DNA from: Acidianus sp. HS-5
GTDB lineage: Archaea; Thermoproteota; Thermoprotei_A; Sulfolobales; Sulfolobaceae
Assembly: GCF_021655615.1 (NCBI RefSeq)
Contig: NZ_AP025245.1
Coordinates: 1,240,001 to 1,304,000 of the forward strand
Length of the DNA: 64,000 nt
Direction: 5' to 3'
Made by a program: the position numbers and the translations under genes. Shown piece by piece: positions 35,115 to 43,715 of the stretch. The notes below the pieces were generated by a model. It searched no databases. It saw nothing but the letters and a program-made list of their open reading frames with translations, and had not been told where the DNA came from. Numbering within the stretch: position 1 is the stretch's first letter; each line of letters begins with the position of its first letter.

Positions 35115-35579
35115 TTACATTGACGTGAGCTTATCTATTTCCCTCAAAAGTCGCAAAATGTCCTGCTTTGCCATTTCGTCGCTTCTATAAAAGCTTGCAA
35201 TTCCTTCCTTATCTGGGCCATTATACTGATATTGGTGGAGTAAAAGCGCCATGTTAGTAAAATTATTTATCTCGTCATTTATTACCATCGCTACTTCCTT
35301 CAATAGAGTGGTAGGCATGATAAGGATAATCCAATCGACTTTTTTAACAGTTTTATTTCCCTTTATTTTAACATAGCCTGGGTAAAGCTTCTCAAGATCA
35401 CTCCTCCTATCTACAGCTAAAGCAGCAACTAAAGCTTTCCATGCTTGAAAAGCCTTACCTGCGGCGTTCCTTATGAGGTTTTGCTCAAGGAATTTCCTAG
35501 CAATTTCAGCTTCGTACTTAGCCTCTTGAAGCCTCGTCCTCTTATAAGCTATAGGGTCAAATTGTAATTCTTGAACCAT
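35115..35579 (-). CDS. PaREP1-like helical protein
   Basis: A 154-residue all-helical protein. The segment KYEAEIARKFLEQNLIRNAA followed by GKAFQAWKALVAALA matches the helix pair of the archaeal PaREP1/HEPN-like family, found in many copies in thermophilic archaea. A basic YVKIKGNKTVKKVD linker and a second helical hairpin follow. It ends an apparent operon with the macro-domain gene 30 bases upstream. Function unknown; HEPN-type folds are often RNases, but no R-x4-6-H motif is obvious here. Confidence 0.65.
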   Translation of the reverse strand: MVQELQFDPIAYKRTRLQEAKYEAEIARKFLEQNLIRNAAGKAFQAWKALVAALAVDRRSDLEKLYPGYVKIKGNKTVKKVDWIILIMPTTLLKEVAMVINDEINNFTNMALLLHQYQYNGPDKEGIASFYRSDEMAKQDILRLLREIDKLTSM

Positions 35580-35609
35580 ATTTTTAAATTCTTAACATTT
35601 TATAAATAA

Positions 35610-36131
35610 CTAGCTTTCGCCAATATAATCAACTCCTTCTTCCCTAAATATCCTCCTAAAGGCGTTGTAAGCATCGTCTGTATAAAGGCAAACAATTACC
35701 TTATCTAACTTCCAGCCTTGCTTCAGCACTTTAACCATTTTCCTAGCACAGACCTCATAAGGGTAGCCGTAAATTCCGGTAGAAATCGCTGGCATTGCAA
35801 TACTCTTAATTCCTAACTCCTCAGCTTTCTTTAATGAATTCCTTATTGCCTCCTCAAGTTTATCCTCCCCTTCTATACCGTACCTAGGGCCAACTGCATG
35901 GATTACGTACTTTGCCTTAAGTTTACCAGCAGAGGTAGCAGCAACTTCTCCAGTCTTTAAAGGCCCGTGCTTCCTTACAAATTCCCTACTCTCCTCTTGT
36001 ATTTTCCAACCTCCTTTCTTAATTATTGCGTAAGCGACTCCTCCTCCGTGCTCAAGGTAAGAATTTGCCGCATTAACTATTGCATCTGCTTCAATTTCAG
36101 TTATGTCACCTTTAGTAAGGTAAATCTGCAT
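35610..36131 (-). CDS. Macro domain protein (ADP-ribose binding/hydrolase)
   Basis: A 173-residue single macro domain. The ADP-ribose pocket is formed by GDITEIEADAIVNAAN and LEHGGGVAYAI (about 7-36), and the phosphate loop by AISTGIYGYP (about 117-126). These are features of MacroD-type deacetylases of O-acetyl-ADP-ribose and of ADP-ribosyl hydrolases. The domain is complete with no extra module. It is in one transcription unit with the PaREP1-like gene; a link with ADP-ribosylation in toxin or stress systems is possible but not shown. Confidence 0.92.
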   Translation of the reverse strand: MQIYLTKGDITEIEADAIVNAANSYLEHGGGVAYAIIKKGGWKIQEESREFVRKHGPLKTGEVAATSAGKLKAKYVIHAVGPRYGIEGEDKLEEAIRNSLKKAEELGIKSIAMPAISTGIYGYPYEVCARKMVKVLKQGWKLDKVIVCLYTDDAYNAFRRIFREEGVDYIGES

Positions 36132-36191
36132 AAGTGAGAATATGAGGATGAAGTAAAAGCTTTTACTAAGATCTTAAGATGCGCATCAAAG

Positions 36192-36686
36192 TCATAAATG
36201 TAATGTGTGTAAGCAAAAATTATTAAACACTAAAAGTAATTCGCTAATGGGGCAACTTACAGGGTCAGGAGAGCAACATATAATTGATATATGATTTTTA
36301 AGTTTAGTCTTTTGTTCAAAATTACAATCTTTTATTCTAGTTATTGGATGGAATGTAACTACTGTATAATTACAACTGTTATCTAGAGCCACTGTAATTC
36401 TAAAATATACTTTACACGGAAGAAGGCAACAACAGTATCTTATGTAGAATGTTCTTCTAGCAACCTCATTAAAGTATTTATTAGCACTTTTATCGTCATT
36501 AATACAAACTCCACTCTTATCACAAATTCTAAATATAGGAATAATACAAAGATCTACAATTTTTTGTAATATATTAAAGTCTGTAAGGGCTTCTTTACAT
36601 TTACCAACATATCTTTGCGTAACGTTCCTTATATCTTCCAAATGTTTGATTATATCTTTACCAAAGGTTACGTTAGGTTTACTCAT
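36192..36686 (-). CDS. Cys-rich hypothetical protein, coupled to the gene upstream
   Basis: A 164-residue protein with 17 cysteines, including a CCC cluster (RYCCCLLPC) and an ICCSPDPVSCP segment near the end. No standard zinc-finger spacing is evident. Its ATG overlaps the stop of the RHH-type gene (TAATG), the usual sign of coupled translation, so I take it as real. The last 20 residues are unlike the rest and may reflect a frameshift. Family not recognised. Confidence 0.5.
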   Translation of the reverse strand: MSKPNVTFGKDIIKHLEDIRNVTQRYVGKCKEALTDFNILQKIVDLCIIPIFRICDKSGVCINDDKSANKYFNEVARRTFYIRYCCCLLPCKVYFRITVALDNSCNYTVVTFHPITRIKDCNFEQKTKLKNHISIICCSPDPVSCPISELLLVFNNFCLHTLHL

Positions 36687-37246
36687 TACAAGATTTTTTT
36701 ACTTATTTTCCTTAATATTTCCATAAGGCAATCTAATTCTTCATAATCTTTATCTACAGTAAAGAATGCTTTGCTAATACCTTCCTTAGATAAATAAAGT
36801 TTAACCTTAGCACTGAAGTCATAATATTCAGGAGGTTCTTCATAGTCCTTAAAGTACATGTAAATATAAGGAAAGTCGAGTTCTATCCCTTGTTTTAGTA
36901 TATAACCTATATATGAATAGAAAGCGTCAGCCTGGTCCGGCAAATCTAGTATTTCGAGAGAAAGGAAAACTAGGTCATTATTCTCAAAGCCCATGGTAGT
37001 GTATACTGGTATGTAAAAATCTTTTGGGTTTTCGATGTCTTTAAATACCAAGCTAAATGAGTTAGGACTGTCTACGTTTATTTTAGGTTTGCATTTAACC
37101 TTACTATGTCTTATCAATTCTTTACTGTCCTCTATGTACTTGTTAGCTAATGATAGTAAGAACTTGTCCCAGCTTTTGTCCCTTTTTATCTTTTCTAGTT
37201 TTGCTTTAACTTCTTCTGATACAGCAATGGTAGTTTTCTTACTCAT
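36686..37246 (-). CDS. Ribbon-helix-helix-type N-terminus with unknown C-terminal domain
   Basis: A 186-residue protein. The first 35 residues (KKTTIAVSEEVKAKLEKIKR, then SWDKFLLSL) have the strand-helix-helix pattern of archaeal VapB/CopG-like DNA-binding antitoxins. The rest is an alpha/beta domain (FYIPVYTTMGFENNDLVFLS; EYYDFSAKVKLYLSKEG). Promoter-proximal in a two-gene unit with the Cys-rich gene, it could be self-regulating. A damaged copy of its 3' end lies about 1.1 kb away at 37861-37944, so the locus has been duplicated or rearranged. Function unknown. Confidence 0.65.
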   Translation of the reverse strand: MSKKTTIAVSEEVKAKLEKIKRDKSWDKFLLSLANKYIEDSKELIRHSKVKCKPKINVDSPNSFSLVFKDIENPKDFYIPVYTTMGFENNDLVFLSLEILDLPDQADAFYSYIGYILKQGIELDFPYIYMYFKDYEEPPEYYDFSAKVKLYLSKEGISKAFFTVDKDYEELDCLMEILRKISKKIL

Positions 37247-37448
37247 AATTTACAATTTAATAAATTAGAATTTAAAGACTAGCTTATGTTTCTAACGACA
37301 GGAAATTCTAGACCATGAGCTAGCCTAATCTACATTCAATTAGTTAGATAGCCTAATTTATCATGAGCCCTTAAGATGCACTTCACATCCGCTAAACACT
37401 GTGGTTGTGAGTGACCCGCTAGGAAGAAGAACTGAGACTGAATATTGA

Positions 37449-37604
37449 TACAAATTCAATGTTACAAACCACCTTAAGATACTTAGTTTCTTAGTTGAAT
37501 TACATGAGCTTTACAAGGAGTATAAACTACTAAAGAATTCCGCAAACAAAAAGGGGCAGAAGGAAGAAATAATTGAACAACTATTATTCCTAATGAGATA
37601 TTAA
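37449..37604 (+). pseudogene. Remnant of a helical coding sequence (C-terminal 51 codons)
   Basis: A frame without a start codon reads YKFNVTNHLKILSFLVELHE, continues as ELYKEYKLLKNSANKKGQKE and stops at 37604 after EIIEQLLFLMRY. The composition is clearly protein-like (Leu/Lys/Glu helices), but there is no upstream start; the preceding codon is TGA. A second scrap at 37676-37747 reads MMRKVKDFAKFVVRELSNFN. Both are gene debris in the 683-base stretch 37247-37929, which has no intact gene. The parent family is not recognised. Confidence 0.5.
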
Positions 37605-37860
37605 ACGAAAAGATGTTTTTAAATTCTTTCTCTATTCCTTCTATCGTGGTTTGCTAGAAGTGGAAAATAAAGTTCATGATGAGGAAAGTTAAGGATTTTG
37701 CCAAATTCGTTGTGAGAGAACTTTCTAACTTTAATATTAATAGTTGATAAACTAGAATTACTAAAAGAAGATCCCGTTAAATACTCCAGAGAGAAGTTAG
37801 GTAAAGATAATGGCCTTTATACTATTGTATGCACGTCTATTATCTTCTTTAGTTTTTTAT

Positions 37861-37944
37861 TACTCGTTTTCCTTAATATCTCCATAAGGTAGTTTAATTC
37901 CTCATAATCTTTATCTAAAGAATACTTTGCTAATACATTCCTTT
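37861..37944 (-). pseudogene. Damaged partial copy of the 3' end of the RHH-type gene
   Basis: This stretch aligns with 36701-36787, the last codons of the RHH-type gene, with about ten mismatches and one 5-base gap (CAGTA missing) that breaks the frame. On the minus strand it would read DKDYEELNYLMEIL next to the shifted part. The HAD hydrolase stop codon (37930-37932) falls inside it, so recombination joined the copy to the end of that gene. Confidence 0.75.
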
Positions 37945-38640
37945 ACTGTATTCTTCTATTTTATTACCTTCAATTAAATCGAGCAATTCCATTAATCCAT
38001 ACCCTGCAGGATTCTTAAGTACTATATTCGCCATTTCCTTTATGCAAGGGAGCGCATTACTAACAGCTACCTTAATATTCACTTTCTTAAACAGAGGTAT
38101 ATCGTTTTGGGCATCTCCAATGCCAATGCTTATATCCTTACCTAAAACATTGAGCACTTCATCAATTCCTACTCCTTTATCAATTTTTGGCGAAAGGATC
38201 ATAGCATCCTTAGTATTCCATTCTATTTTTCCTTCTTTACCAACGATCTTCTCAAGTAAGTCTTTCTTATCATAGCTATTATCAACAAAAATTATTGTCT
38301 CTCCTTTAGTATATTCTATCTTAACTTTATCTAGCTTGACTGAAATTTCCTCCATGCGGTTAATCCAATCTTTATCGGCTAAGACAATTTCTTTTTTGTT
38401 ATTTATTAATACAATTCCACCATTTTCCAAAACCCACCCACTTGGAGACAGTCTTCCTGAAAGCTCGTAGATGGTCTTCCTCCTTATTCCTCCAGTGTAC
38501 TTCTTTTCTCTCCCTGTAACTACAAAAAACTTACCTCCTTTTTTAACGAAATCGTTTACTCTATCAGCAACCTCGTCCCTTATTCTAAATCCATCCTCTT
38601 GCATTGCAAGTGTTCTATCATAGTCGGAAAACACGATCAT
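37930..38640 (-). CDS. HAD-IIB family hydrolase (phosphoglycolate/sugar phosphatase-like)
   Basis: A 236-residue haloacid dehalogenase phosphatase. Motif I is DYDRT (nucleophile D6, acid D8), motif II VVTGR, motif III near LSPKIDKG with its Lys, and motif IV GIGDAQNDIP. The C2-type cap between motifs II and III marks subfamily IIB, as in archaeal phosphoglycolate phosphatase and sucrose/mannosyl-phosphate phosphatases. The last five or so codons lie in a relic copied from the neighbouring gene, so the native C-terminus may have been replaced. The substrate is not readable. Confidence 0.87.
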   Translation of the reverse strand: MIVFSDYDRTLAMQEDGFRIRDEVADRVNDFVKKGGKFFVVTGREKKYTGGIRRKTIYELSGRLSPSGWVLENGGIVLINNKKEIVLADKDWINRMEEISVKLDKVKIEYTKGETIIFVDNSYDKKDLLEKIVGKEGKIEWNTKDAMILSPKIDKGVGIDEVLNVLGKDISIGIGDAQNDIPLFKKVNIKVAVSNALPCIKEMANIVLKNPAGYGLMELLDLIEGNKIEEYSKGMY

Positions 38641-38943
38641 ACATGATTTTTTGCTAAGCCTTTTTTAAAATTTATTAGAAAAAATCGGATTTCAATAAAA
38701 ATTAGTGAAATAGTTTATTGAAAGGTTAAAATACTGATAATATCTATAAATAAATTTCAAGTGTATTTTAACTCCTTGAAGTAGTTTATAAAATATTAAC
38801 AATTGTATATAAATTATATATAAAAAGGTTTTATTCTTTTGAATAAGTTCAAGATTTTAAACATTAAGAGCATCTATCATTTAAAAACTGTTTCATGAAC
38901 GAATATAAAGGATAAAATCTTACTTTATAACCCGTGACCTCAA
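38641..38943. other. AT-rich divergent spacer
   Basis: About 300 bases between the divergent HAD and MFS genes. It is very AT-rich, with several TATA-like words (for example GAATATAAAG at 38901-38910 and CTTTATAA at 38923-38930) that probably serve the MFS gene at 38944. No gene, RNA or longer repeat is visible. Confidence 0.45.
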
Positions 38944-40368
38944 ATGAGCGATAAGGTAAATTATGAAGTTTTAGACAATACAAGAGTTAAGTCCTTCCAT
39001 AAGAGGCTTACAGTATTAGCTGCTCTAGGTCCTTTTACAGATGCGTTTAACGAATTTGGCGCATCAGTTTCACTATTAGCGGTTTCAATTCTATTTCATT
39101 TGAGCGCTGTAATGACAGCAATAGTTGTAGCAGGCTATTGGGTAGGCGTTGCAGGAGGCGCTATAGTTGGAGGTCTACTTTCAGATAAATATGGTAGGAA
39201 ACAATTATTCATCTATGATACACTCGGTATGGCAATATTTGCTTTACTTAGCGCAATGTCATTTAACGGGATATCGTTCTTTATATTCAGATTCTTTTTA
39301 GGAGCTTTTATAGGAATAGATTACGCTGCAGCAGTTCCTTTAGTTTCAGAATACGCACCTGCAGCAACAAGAGGAAGACTGTTATCAATGGAAAAAGTAT
39401 TCTTCATGCTGGGGACAATAGCTACAGTTGGCATAGGGTTAGGATTAACTGCCGTCGTAGGAGTTTTAACAGCATGGAGAATTGATTTTCTAATTGCCTC
39501 AGTACCGCCAATAATCCTTTTAGCGCTGAGGAGGAAAATGCCGGAAAGCTTAAGATGGGCAGTTGAAGTAGGTAACAAAAAGAAGGCGGAGGAAGCGGTA
39601 AATAGGCTAGAGAAATGCGGATTAAAACCTGAGGTCAACTTTACTGCCATTCAGGAAGATAAGCCTTCATTCAAACAGAACTTGAAAGAATTCTTTAGCA
39701 GGCCATATGCCAGGCAAGTGGCATACATTTTCTGGATAGGAGCTGCATACGCACTAACTGTAAATTTAGTTTCAGTGTATTCAAGTAAGGTACTCTCTGA
39801 CTTAGGAGCCTCATCCTTTGAATCGTTATTGGGCACATTGAGCATTGATATATTGGGGACTTTCGGTGTTTTGATAACAGTATTTGCGGCAGATAGGCTT
39901 GGGAGAAAGGTATTAGGTACATTAGGCTTCGGTCTTTCAGCAATTCCCTTAGCAGTACTTTATGTAGCTTATGTGATGGGAATGCTTACAATTCCTTTAG
40001 TTATAGCGATGTTCTCGTTGTTCTTCCTTATAAACGTAGGATTCGTAGGGACTTTACAGTACGTTCCGGCTGGAGAAGTGTTCCCAACTAAATTAAGAGG
40101 GTTATCAGTAGGTTGGGAGAAATTATTCGAATTCGGCTTAGCTCTACCTGCATTATCACTGTATGCATTCTTGGGAGTTGCTAATTCCTTAGTTTACGAT
40201 ATCATAGTAGCAGTAATTGCGGCAGTAATATATTACTTCCTATCACTAGAAACAAAACAAATGCCATTAGAAGAAATTCAAAAGAGATATACAGGAAACG
40301 GAGAAGGATTACCAAGTTATGCAGTGAAAGATATAACAAATAGCTCAGATAAAAATACAGAAGTATAA
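38944..40368 (+). CDS. MFS sugar/organic-anion porter
   Basis: A 474-residue, 12-helix transporter of the sugar-porter/MHS type. Motif A appears as GLLSDKYGRKQL between helices 2 and 3 and its second copy as AADRLGRKVLG; RFFLGAFIGIDYAAAVPLVSEYAP matches helix 4/5; PTKLRGLSVG is the cytoplasmic motif before helix 11. A long charged loop lies between helices 6 and 7 (about 195-240). It is monocistronic with a hydrophilic tail of 30 residues. Substrate unknown; related Sulfolobales genes are annotated for sugars or phosphate/aromatic acids. Confidence 0.88.
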   Translation: MSDKVNYEVLDNTRVKSFHKRLTVLAALGPFTDAFNEFGASVSLLAVSILFHLSAVMTAIVVAGYWVGVAGGAIVGGLLSDKYGRKQLFIYDTLGMAIFALLSAMSFNGISFFIFRFFLGAFIGIDYAAAVPLVSEYAPAATRGRLLSMEKVFFMLGTIATVGIGLGLTAVVGVLTAWRIDFLIASVPPIILLALRRKMPESLRWAVEVGNKKKAEEAVNRLEKCGLKPEVNFTAIQEDKPSFKQNLKEFFSRPYARQVAYIFWIGAAYALTVNLVSVYSSKVLSDLGASSFESLLGTLSIDILGTFGVLITVFAADRLGRKVLGTLGFGLSAIPLAVLYVAYVMGMLTIPLVIAMFSLFFLINVGFVGTLQYVPAGEVFPTKLRGLSVGWEKLFEFGLALPALSLYAFLGVANSLVYDIIVAVIAAVIYYFLSLETKQMPLEEIQKRYTGNGEGLPSYAVKDITNSSDKNTEV

Positions 40369-40570
40369 CTTTTTTATACTATCCATTAAAAATAATTAAT
40401 CCGAAAAGTACTCAACTTTTGTTTTAATTTGTCGAATATTTTATTTATAGTGTAGTTATTACGTTACAAATCCTAGGATTAATATTCTCTCTAGAAGGGG
40501 CTGTGGAGCAAATTCTCCTATACTTCGTTAGGCCTTAAAGATTAAGGTAATTCAGTATGTATATAACAAA

Positions 40571-40740
40571 ACATTATATCTGACATATGGTTCCTACTAT
40601 TCCACAGAGTTAGATGCGTTCTATACTGTGACATGTTTATCCTTGACCTTTATGGTCTGACTATAATTTAATTACATATTGAACTTCATCAACTATGGAC
40701 TTGTTGAGATCTGTAAAATTACAGTTTGAATTACACGTTG
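40571..40740 (+). pseudogene. Relic of a dispersed coding repeat (fragment A)
   Basis: The plus strand reads DIWFLLFH, then MFILDLYGLTII, then NYILNFINYGLVEI with interruptions. The minus strand of 61448-61530 reads LLLFHDALIMFTLDLQDLTK with the same order of words, and a third scrap lies at 61571-61620. The matching DNA core is CCTTGACCTTTATGGTCTGAC versus CCTTGACCTTCAGGATCTAAC (differing at several positions). It is a decayed piece of an unknown family. The rest of 40369-40889 holds nothing else I can name. Confidence 0.45.
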
Positions 40741-40889
40741 TAATCGTAGCTTTCTCTTTGAATATTGTTTATTTTTAAAAAAAGAATCAGTTATGACAGT
40801 TTAAATATGCGAGTTGGGCATTAGTGGAAATCTTTCATTTTTAATAGAGGTTACTAGAGATCTTAATAATATAGACCCCAAAACTGTGT

Positions 40890-41078
40890 TTATCTGCTAG
40901 ATCGGGTCTTACAAGAACGTTTACGGTCAGGGTTAAGCTCATAATAGGCATCAATAAGCATTTTCCTAAATTTTTCTAAATCCTCCTTACTCTCAATCAC
41001 CAGGTAACCTTCTCCTTTTTCGTCCTTATCTTCAATTCTCATTAAGTATATTTTTGTTGAGCTCACTAAAAATTGCAC
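40890..41078 (-). CDS. Small hypothetical protein (62 aa)
   Basis: A 62-residue product with a plausible fold: two strands (KIYLMRIED, GYLVIES) and a helix (KEDLEKFRKMLIDAYYELN), ending in a basic tail. The strand-strand-helix plan and charged composition look genuinely coding. It is divergent from the helical gene at 41149, so the short spacer would hold both promoters. No family recognised; a truncated gene is also possible given the relics upstream. Confidence 0.45.
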   Translation of the reverse strand: MQFLVSSTKIYLMRIEDKDEKGEGYLVIESKEDLEKFRKMLIDAYYELNPDRKRSCKTRSSR

Positions 41079-41148
41079 CCAGTAACTATACCATTATGCG
41101 TAAAAAGGGCACATAAGCTATTTATGTTATATGTATAAATATAGAATA

Positions 41149-41853
41149 ATGCCGTCATCTGATGAAGTAATACTAAAATCATTTTCAGAATATTCATCAT
41201 CGTTTTCTGGAGAGAATATTAGGAATTTTCCTACAACCTTAGTGGATAAAATGAGCAGATATATTGCTAAAACATATGCAGACGAACTTCTTCAGATCCA
41301 TGATTCTCTCTTATTAATTCCCTTAGATCCTAATAAGAATAATTTAGATATTGTAATGCAGTTAGAAAAGAAATACGAGAAATTGCGTGATGACTTATCT
41401 ATGTATTCTTCAATATTGGAGAATAATACTAAAATAATAGATTATAAAGAAATGACACTAAGAGGTTTAGAAAAGCTAATTGAAGGTTTGAACGAGGTAA
41501 GAAAAGAACTGCATGAAAAATCGCTAAAGGGCGAATTTAATCTCCAAGTTTTACTTTATTACTCCCTTTACCTTGAATACCTCTCTAAGGTATATTTAAA
41601 AGTTAAGGAATTAAAGTTAGATAACCCTAATGTTAAGACTGTGAATTCTAAAGAGAAACACTATCTGCATACAGTAAATTTTATTGTCACGCTGTTGGGC
41701 GTACCAATAATTCAATACATAAATGAAGGAAAAATCTTTCCCTATTTATCCGATTTGAACGGCGTATTATTATACGCATTATCATCAGACTTCCTTATAC
41801 CTTCTCCAAGGTCATTAGGATATTATATGTTTTCAAAGCTTCACGGTGATTAA
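41149..41853 (+). CDS. Helical protein of unknown function
   Basis: A 234-residue, mostly helical and soluble protein, with a coiled-coil-like stretch around residues 68-130 (LEKKYEKLRDDLSMYSSILE) and a hydrophobic segment (TVNFIVTLLGVPIIQYI) near residue 185. An earlier ATG at 41131 would add six residues, but the TATA-like TTTATGTTAT (41121-41130) is about 25 bases before ATG 41149, so I prefer the latter as a leaderless start. The end overlaps the PIN-like gene by eight bases. The family is unknown; a partner of the PIN domain is possible. Confidence 0.6.
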   Translation: MPSSDEVILKSFSEYSSSFSGENIRNFPTTLVDKMSRYIAKTYADELLQIHDSLLLIPLDPNKNNLDIVMQLEKKYEKLRDDLSMYSSILENNTKIIDYKEMTLRGLEKLIEGLNEVRKELHEKSLKGEFNLQVLLYYSLYLEYLSKVYLKVKELKLDNPNVKTVNSKEKHYLHTVNFIVTLLGVPIIQYINEGKIFPYLSDLNGVLLYALSSDFLIPSPRSLGYYMFSKLHGD

Positions 41854-42070
41854 ATCGGATTACGACGAGCAATATTTCTTCGATACTAATATACTTCTCA
41901 TTTGGTTATACGAGAAAAATACTGAGCGAGCAAAACGGTTAAAGGAAATTTTAGAGAATTTAAGGTACGCTAATAGGCATATATTAATCTATAACCTAGA
42001 AGAACTATACGGGATTATAGGAGATTCGTACATTATATTTTATAGGGAAAGTATGGGTCAAGAGTTTTAA
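41846..42070 (+). CDS. Truncated PIN-domain protein (74 aa)
   Basis: The N-terminus YFFDTNILLIWLYEKNTERA has the PIN signature: first strand with the metal-binding Asp (FFDTN) and the following helix. A second acidic residue is in YNLEELYGIIGD. Full PIN ribonucleases have about 125-150 residues and two more acidic positions, so the C-terminal half is missing. It overlaps the preceding gene by eight bases, suggesting a coupled pair. It could be a decayed VapC-type toxin or a minimal domain; nuclease activity is doubtful. Confidence 0.5.
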   Translation: MIKSDYDEQYFFDTNILLIWLYEKNTERAKRLKEILENLRYANRHILIYNLEELYGIIGDSYIIFYRESMGQEF

Positions 42071-42148
42071 ATATGTTAAATAAATTAAAAATACGCCGGT
42101 TATTGTAAAAATTACTGCCTTTAGGTAATAATTACTAGCCCTTCTATC

Positions 42149-43471
42149 TCACTGTTTTATACTTACGTCCCCAGCAGTCTCCTCTATAGGTACTAGGTTA
42201 GTATCGTAACCCTTATAATACCAGGCTAAGCTACCTCCTAATCCGAGACCCCAGAGAGCCAAGTTATAGAGCGTAAACTGAGTTGATGAGAACCCTGCAG
42301 TCAAGTAAATCGACCCAGCATAAGCTAACATAGGCGCTACCCTCACCAGTCCTACGTAAAAAGCTCTGGACTTTATAGGCATAAGTAAAGGCTCAAAGAT
42401 AGTTCTAGTAGCCCAACCTAACTCACTGAAAGCCATGTTAAACAGAAGTAAAGCGTAAAACAGACTGAGGGTAAAAGGAAGAATTCTTGCTATGAGCAAC
42501 AATATAGGGATCATCGTAACTGTACCGCCAAGGAAGGAGAACACTGCAAACTTCCTAGTTCTAGCATATTTAATCAGGAAAGAGGCTATTATACCTGCTA
42601 CAGAAGCACCCAAGTTCGCTACAAGTATAATCTCATCAACAGTAATCCCAGAGAAGTAATAATCAGCAATTACATAAGCCATTAAACCGTAAGTTAAGTA
42701 CTGTGAGACCCCAATAATTGAAAGGAAAGCATATCTAAAAGAGAGGGGAACCTCCTTAACTTCCTTCCTTTCCTTAACCGGCTTTGATGGAGAAAAGTAC
42801 TTTCTAACTTCCATCTCAGCAACACTCTTCTTCCCTGCCTTAACTAACCACCTAACGCTCTCAGGAGTTAAATACCTCATGAAGACTGCAAACCCAACCA
42901 TTACCACTGCTAAAATCCCAAGAGTCCTCAACTCTACAATATAAGACGAAGAAAGGTAGTACGTCAGGAAGGATACAGCAGCAGCTACTGCAGCACCTAT
43001 ATTGTCGAAGTTAGGTAGAAAGACTAGCATTGTCTCCCTCAAGGAAAGTGGCATTGTTTCCCCAGCGTAAGAGAGGGCAGTAGGAACTTCTCCCTCAATT
43101 CCTAAGTAACTAAGTATGATTCCAAGGACTACTAGAGGTAAGAAGAAGGGAGAAGAAGTGGAAATTACCTTAGAAAGAACTGCTTGTGATACTCCGAAAA
43201 TGATTAACGCACCGCTACCGTAGAGCCCCATAGTCAAGAAGAAAGTCCCCTTCCTACCTAGCTTTATATCCGAAAGCCTTGAAATCAACAAATCTCCCGC
43301 TAGCTGAGCAATTATCGGTACTATTAAAAACCAGACTTGGTGAACGCAAGGGTAAAATAGAGGTGCTATAGACGCAATAACTCCCCACATGAAAAATCCT
43401 ACAGCTAAGGAAGAGAAGAGCGACCAATGCGCCTTAGTCCATTTAGAAAAATCAATTTCCGAAAAGTCCAT
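42149..43471 (-). CDS. MFS transporter (sugar porter-like)
   Basis: A 440-residue major facilitator with 12 helices. ISRLSDIKLGRKGTF is motif A; LGIEGEVPTALSYAGETMP is the helix 4 region shared with the MFS gene at 51982 (GIEGEVATVPSYVSE), so the two are probably paralogues. PESVRWLVKAGKKSVAE follows helix 6, the common P-E-S-x-R-W-L motif of sugar porters. The C-terminal tail has about 20 residues. Substrate unknown. Confidence 0.87.
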   Translation of the reverse strand: MDFSEIDFSKWTKAHWSLFSSLAVGFFMWGVIASIAPLFYPCVHQVWFLIVPIIAQLAGDLLISRLSDIKLGRKGTFFLTMGLYGSGALIIFGVSQAVLSKVISTSSPFFLPLVVLGIILSYLGIEGEVPTALSYAGETMPLSLRETMLVFLPNFDNIGAAVAAAVSFLTYYLSSSYIVELRTLGILAVVMVGFAVFMRYLTPESVRWLVKAGKKSVAEMEVRKYFSPSKPVKERKEVKEVPLSFRYAFLSIIGVSQYLTYGLMAYVIADYYFSGITVDEIILVANLGASVAGIIASFLIKYARTRKFAVFSFLGGTVTMIPILLLIARILPFTLSLFYALLLFNMAFSELGWATRTIFEPLLMPIKSRAFYVGLVRVAPMLAYAGSIYLTAGFSSTQFTLYNLALWGLGLGGSLAWYYKGYDTNLVPIEETAGDVSIKQ

Positions 43472-43715
43472 AAGATCATTTCATTAAAGTTGGTTATAAA
43501 CTTAGTTATATAAAAGTGAGGATATTCAATTAGCTGCTTTCTCGTGTGCTTCAATTTCTTTAGGTGTTAAATCTAGTTTTTCTTAAATTCTATCGAGTTA
43601 ATTTAAAGCTAGTTTAACTAGATTTGGTAAAAATTAAAGTGATCCACAAAGCATCGATTAGCATAAATAATTGTACGCCCTCAAGCGAATTTTAGTTACA
43701 TATGTTTTGCCGTAC

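Noticed and set aside
37380..37460. Possible small RNA or tRNA fragment
   Set aside because: Locally less AT-rich, but I find no cloverleaf, no C and D boxes in a proper arrangement and no promoter; treated as debris.
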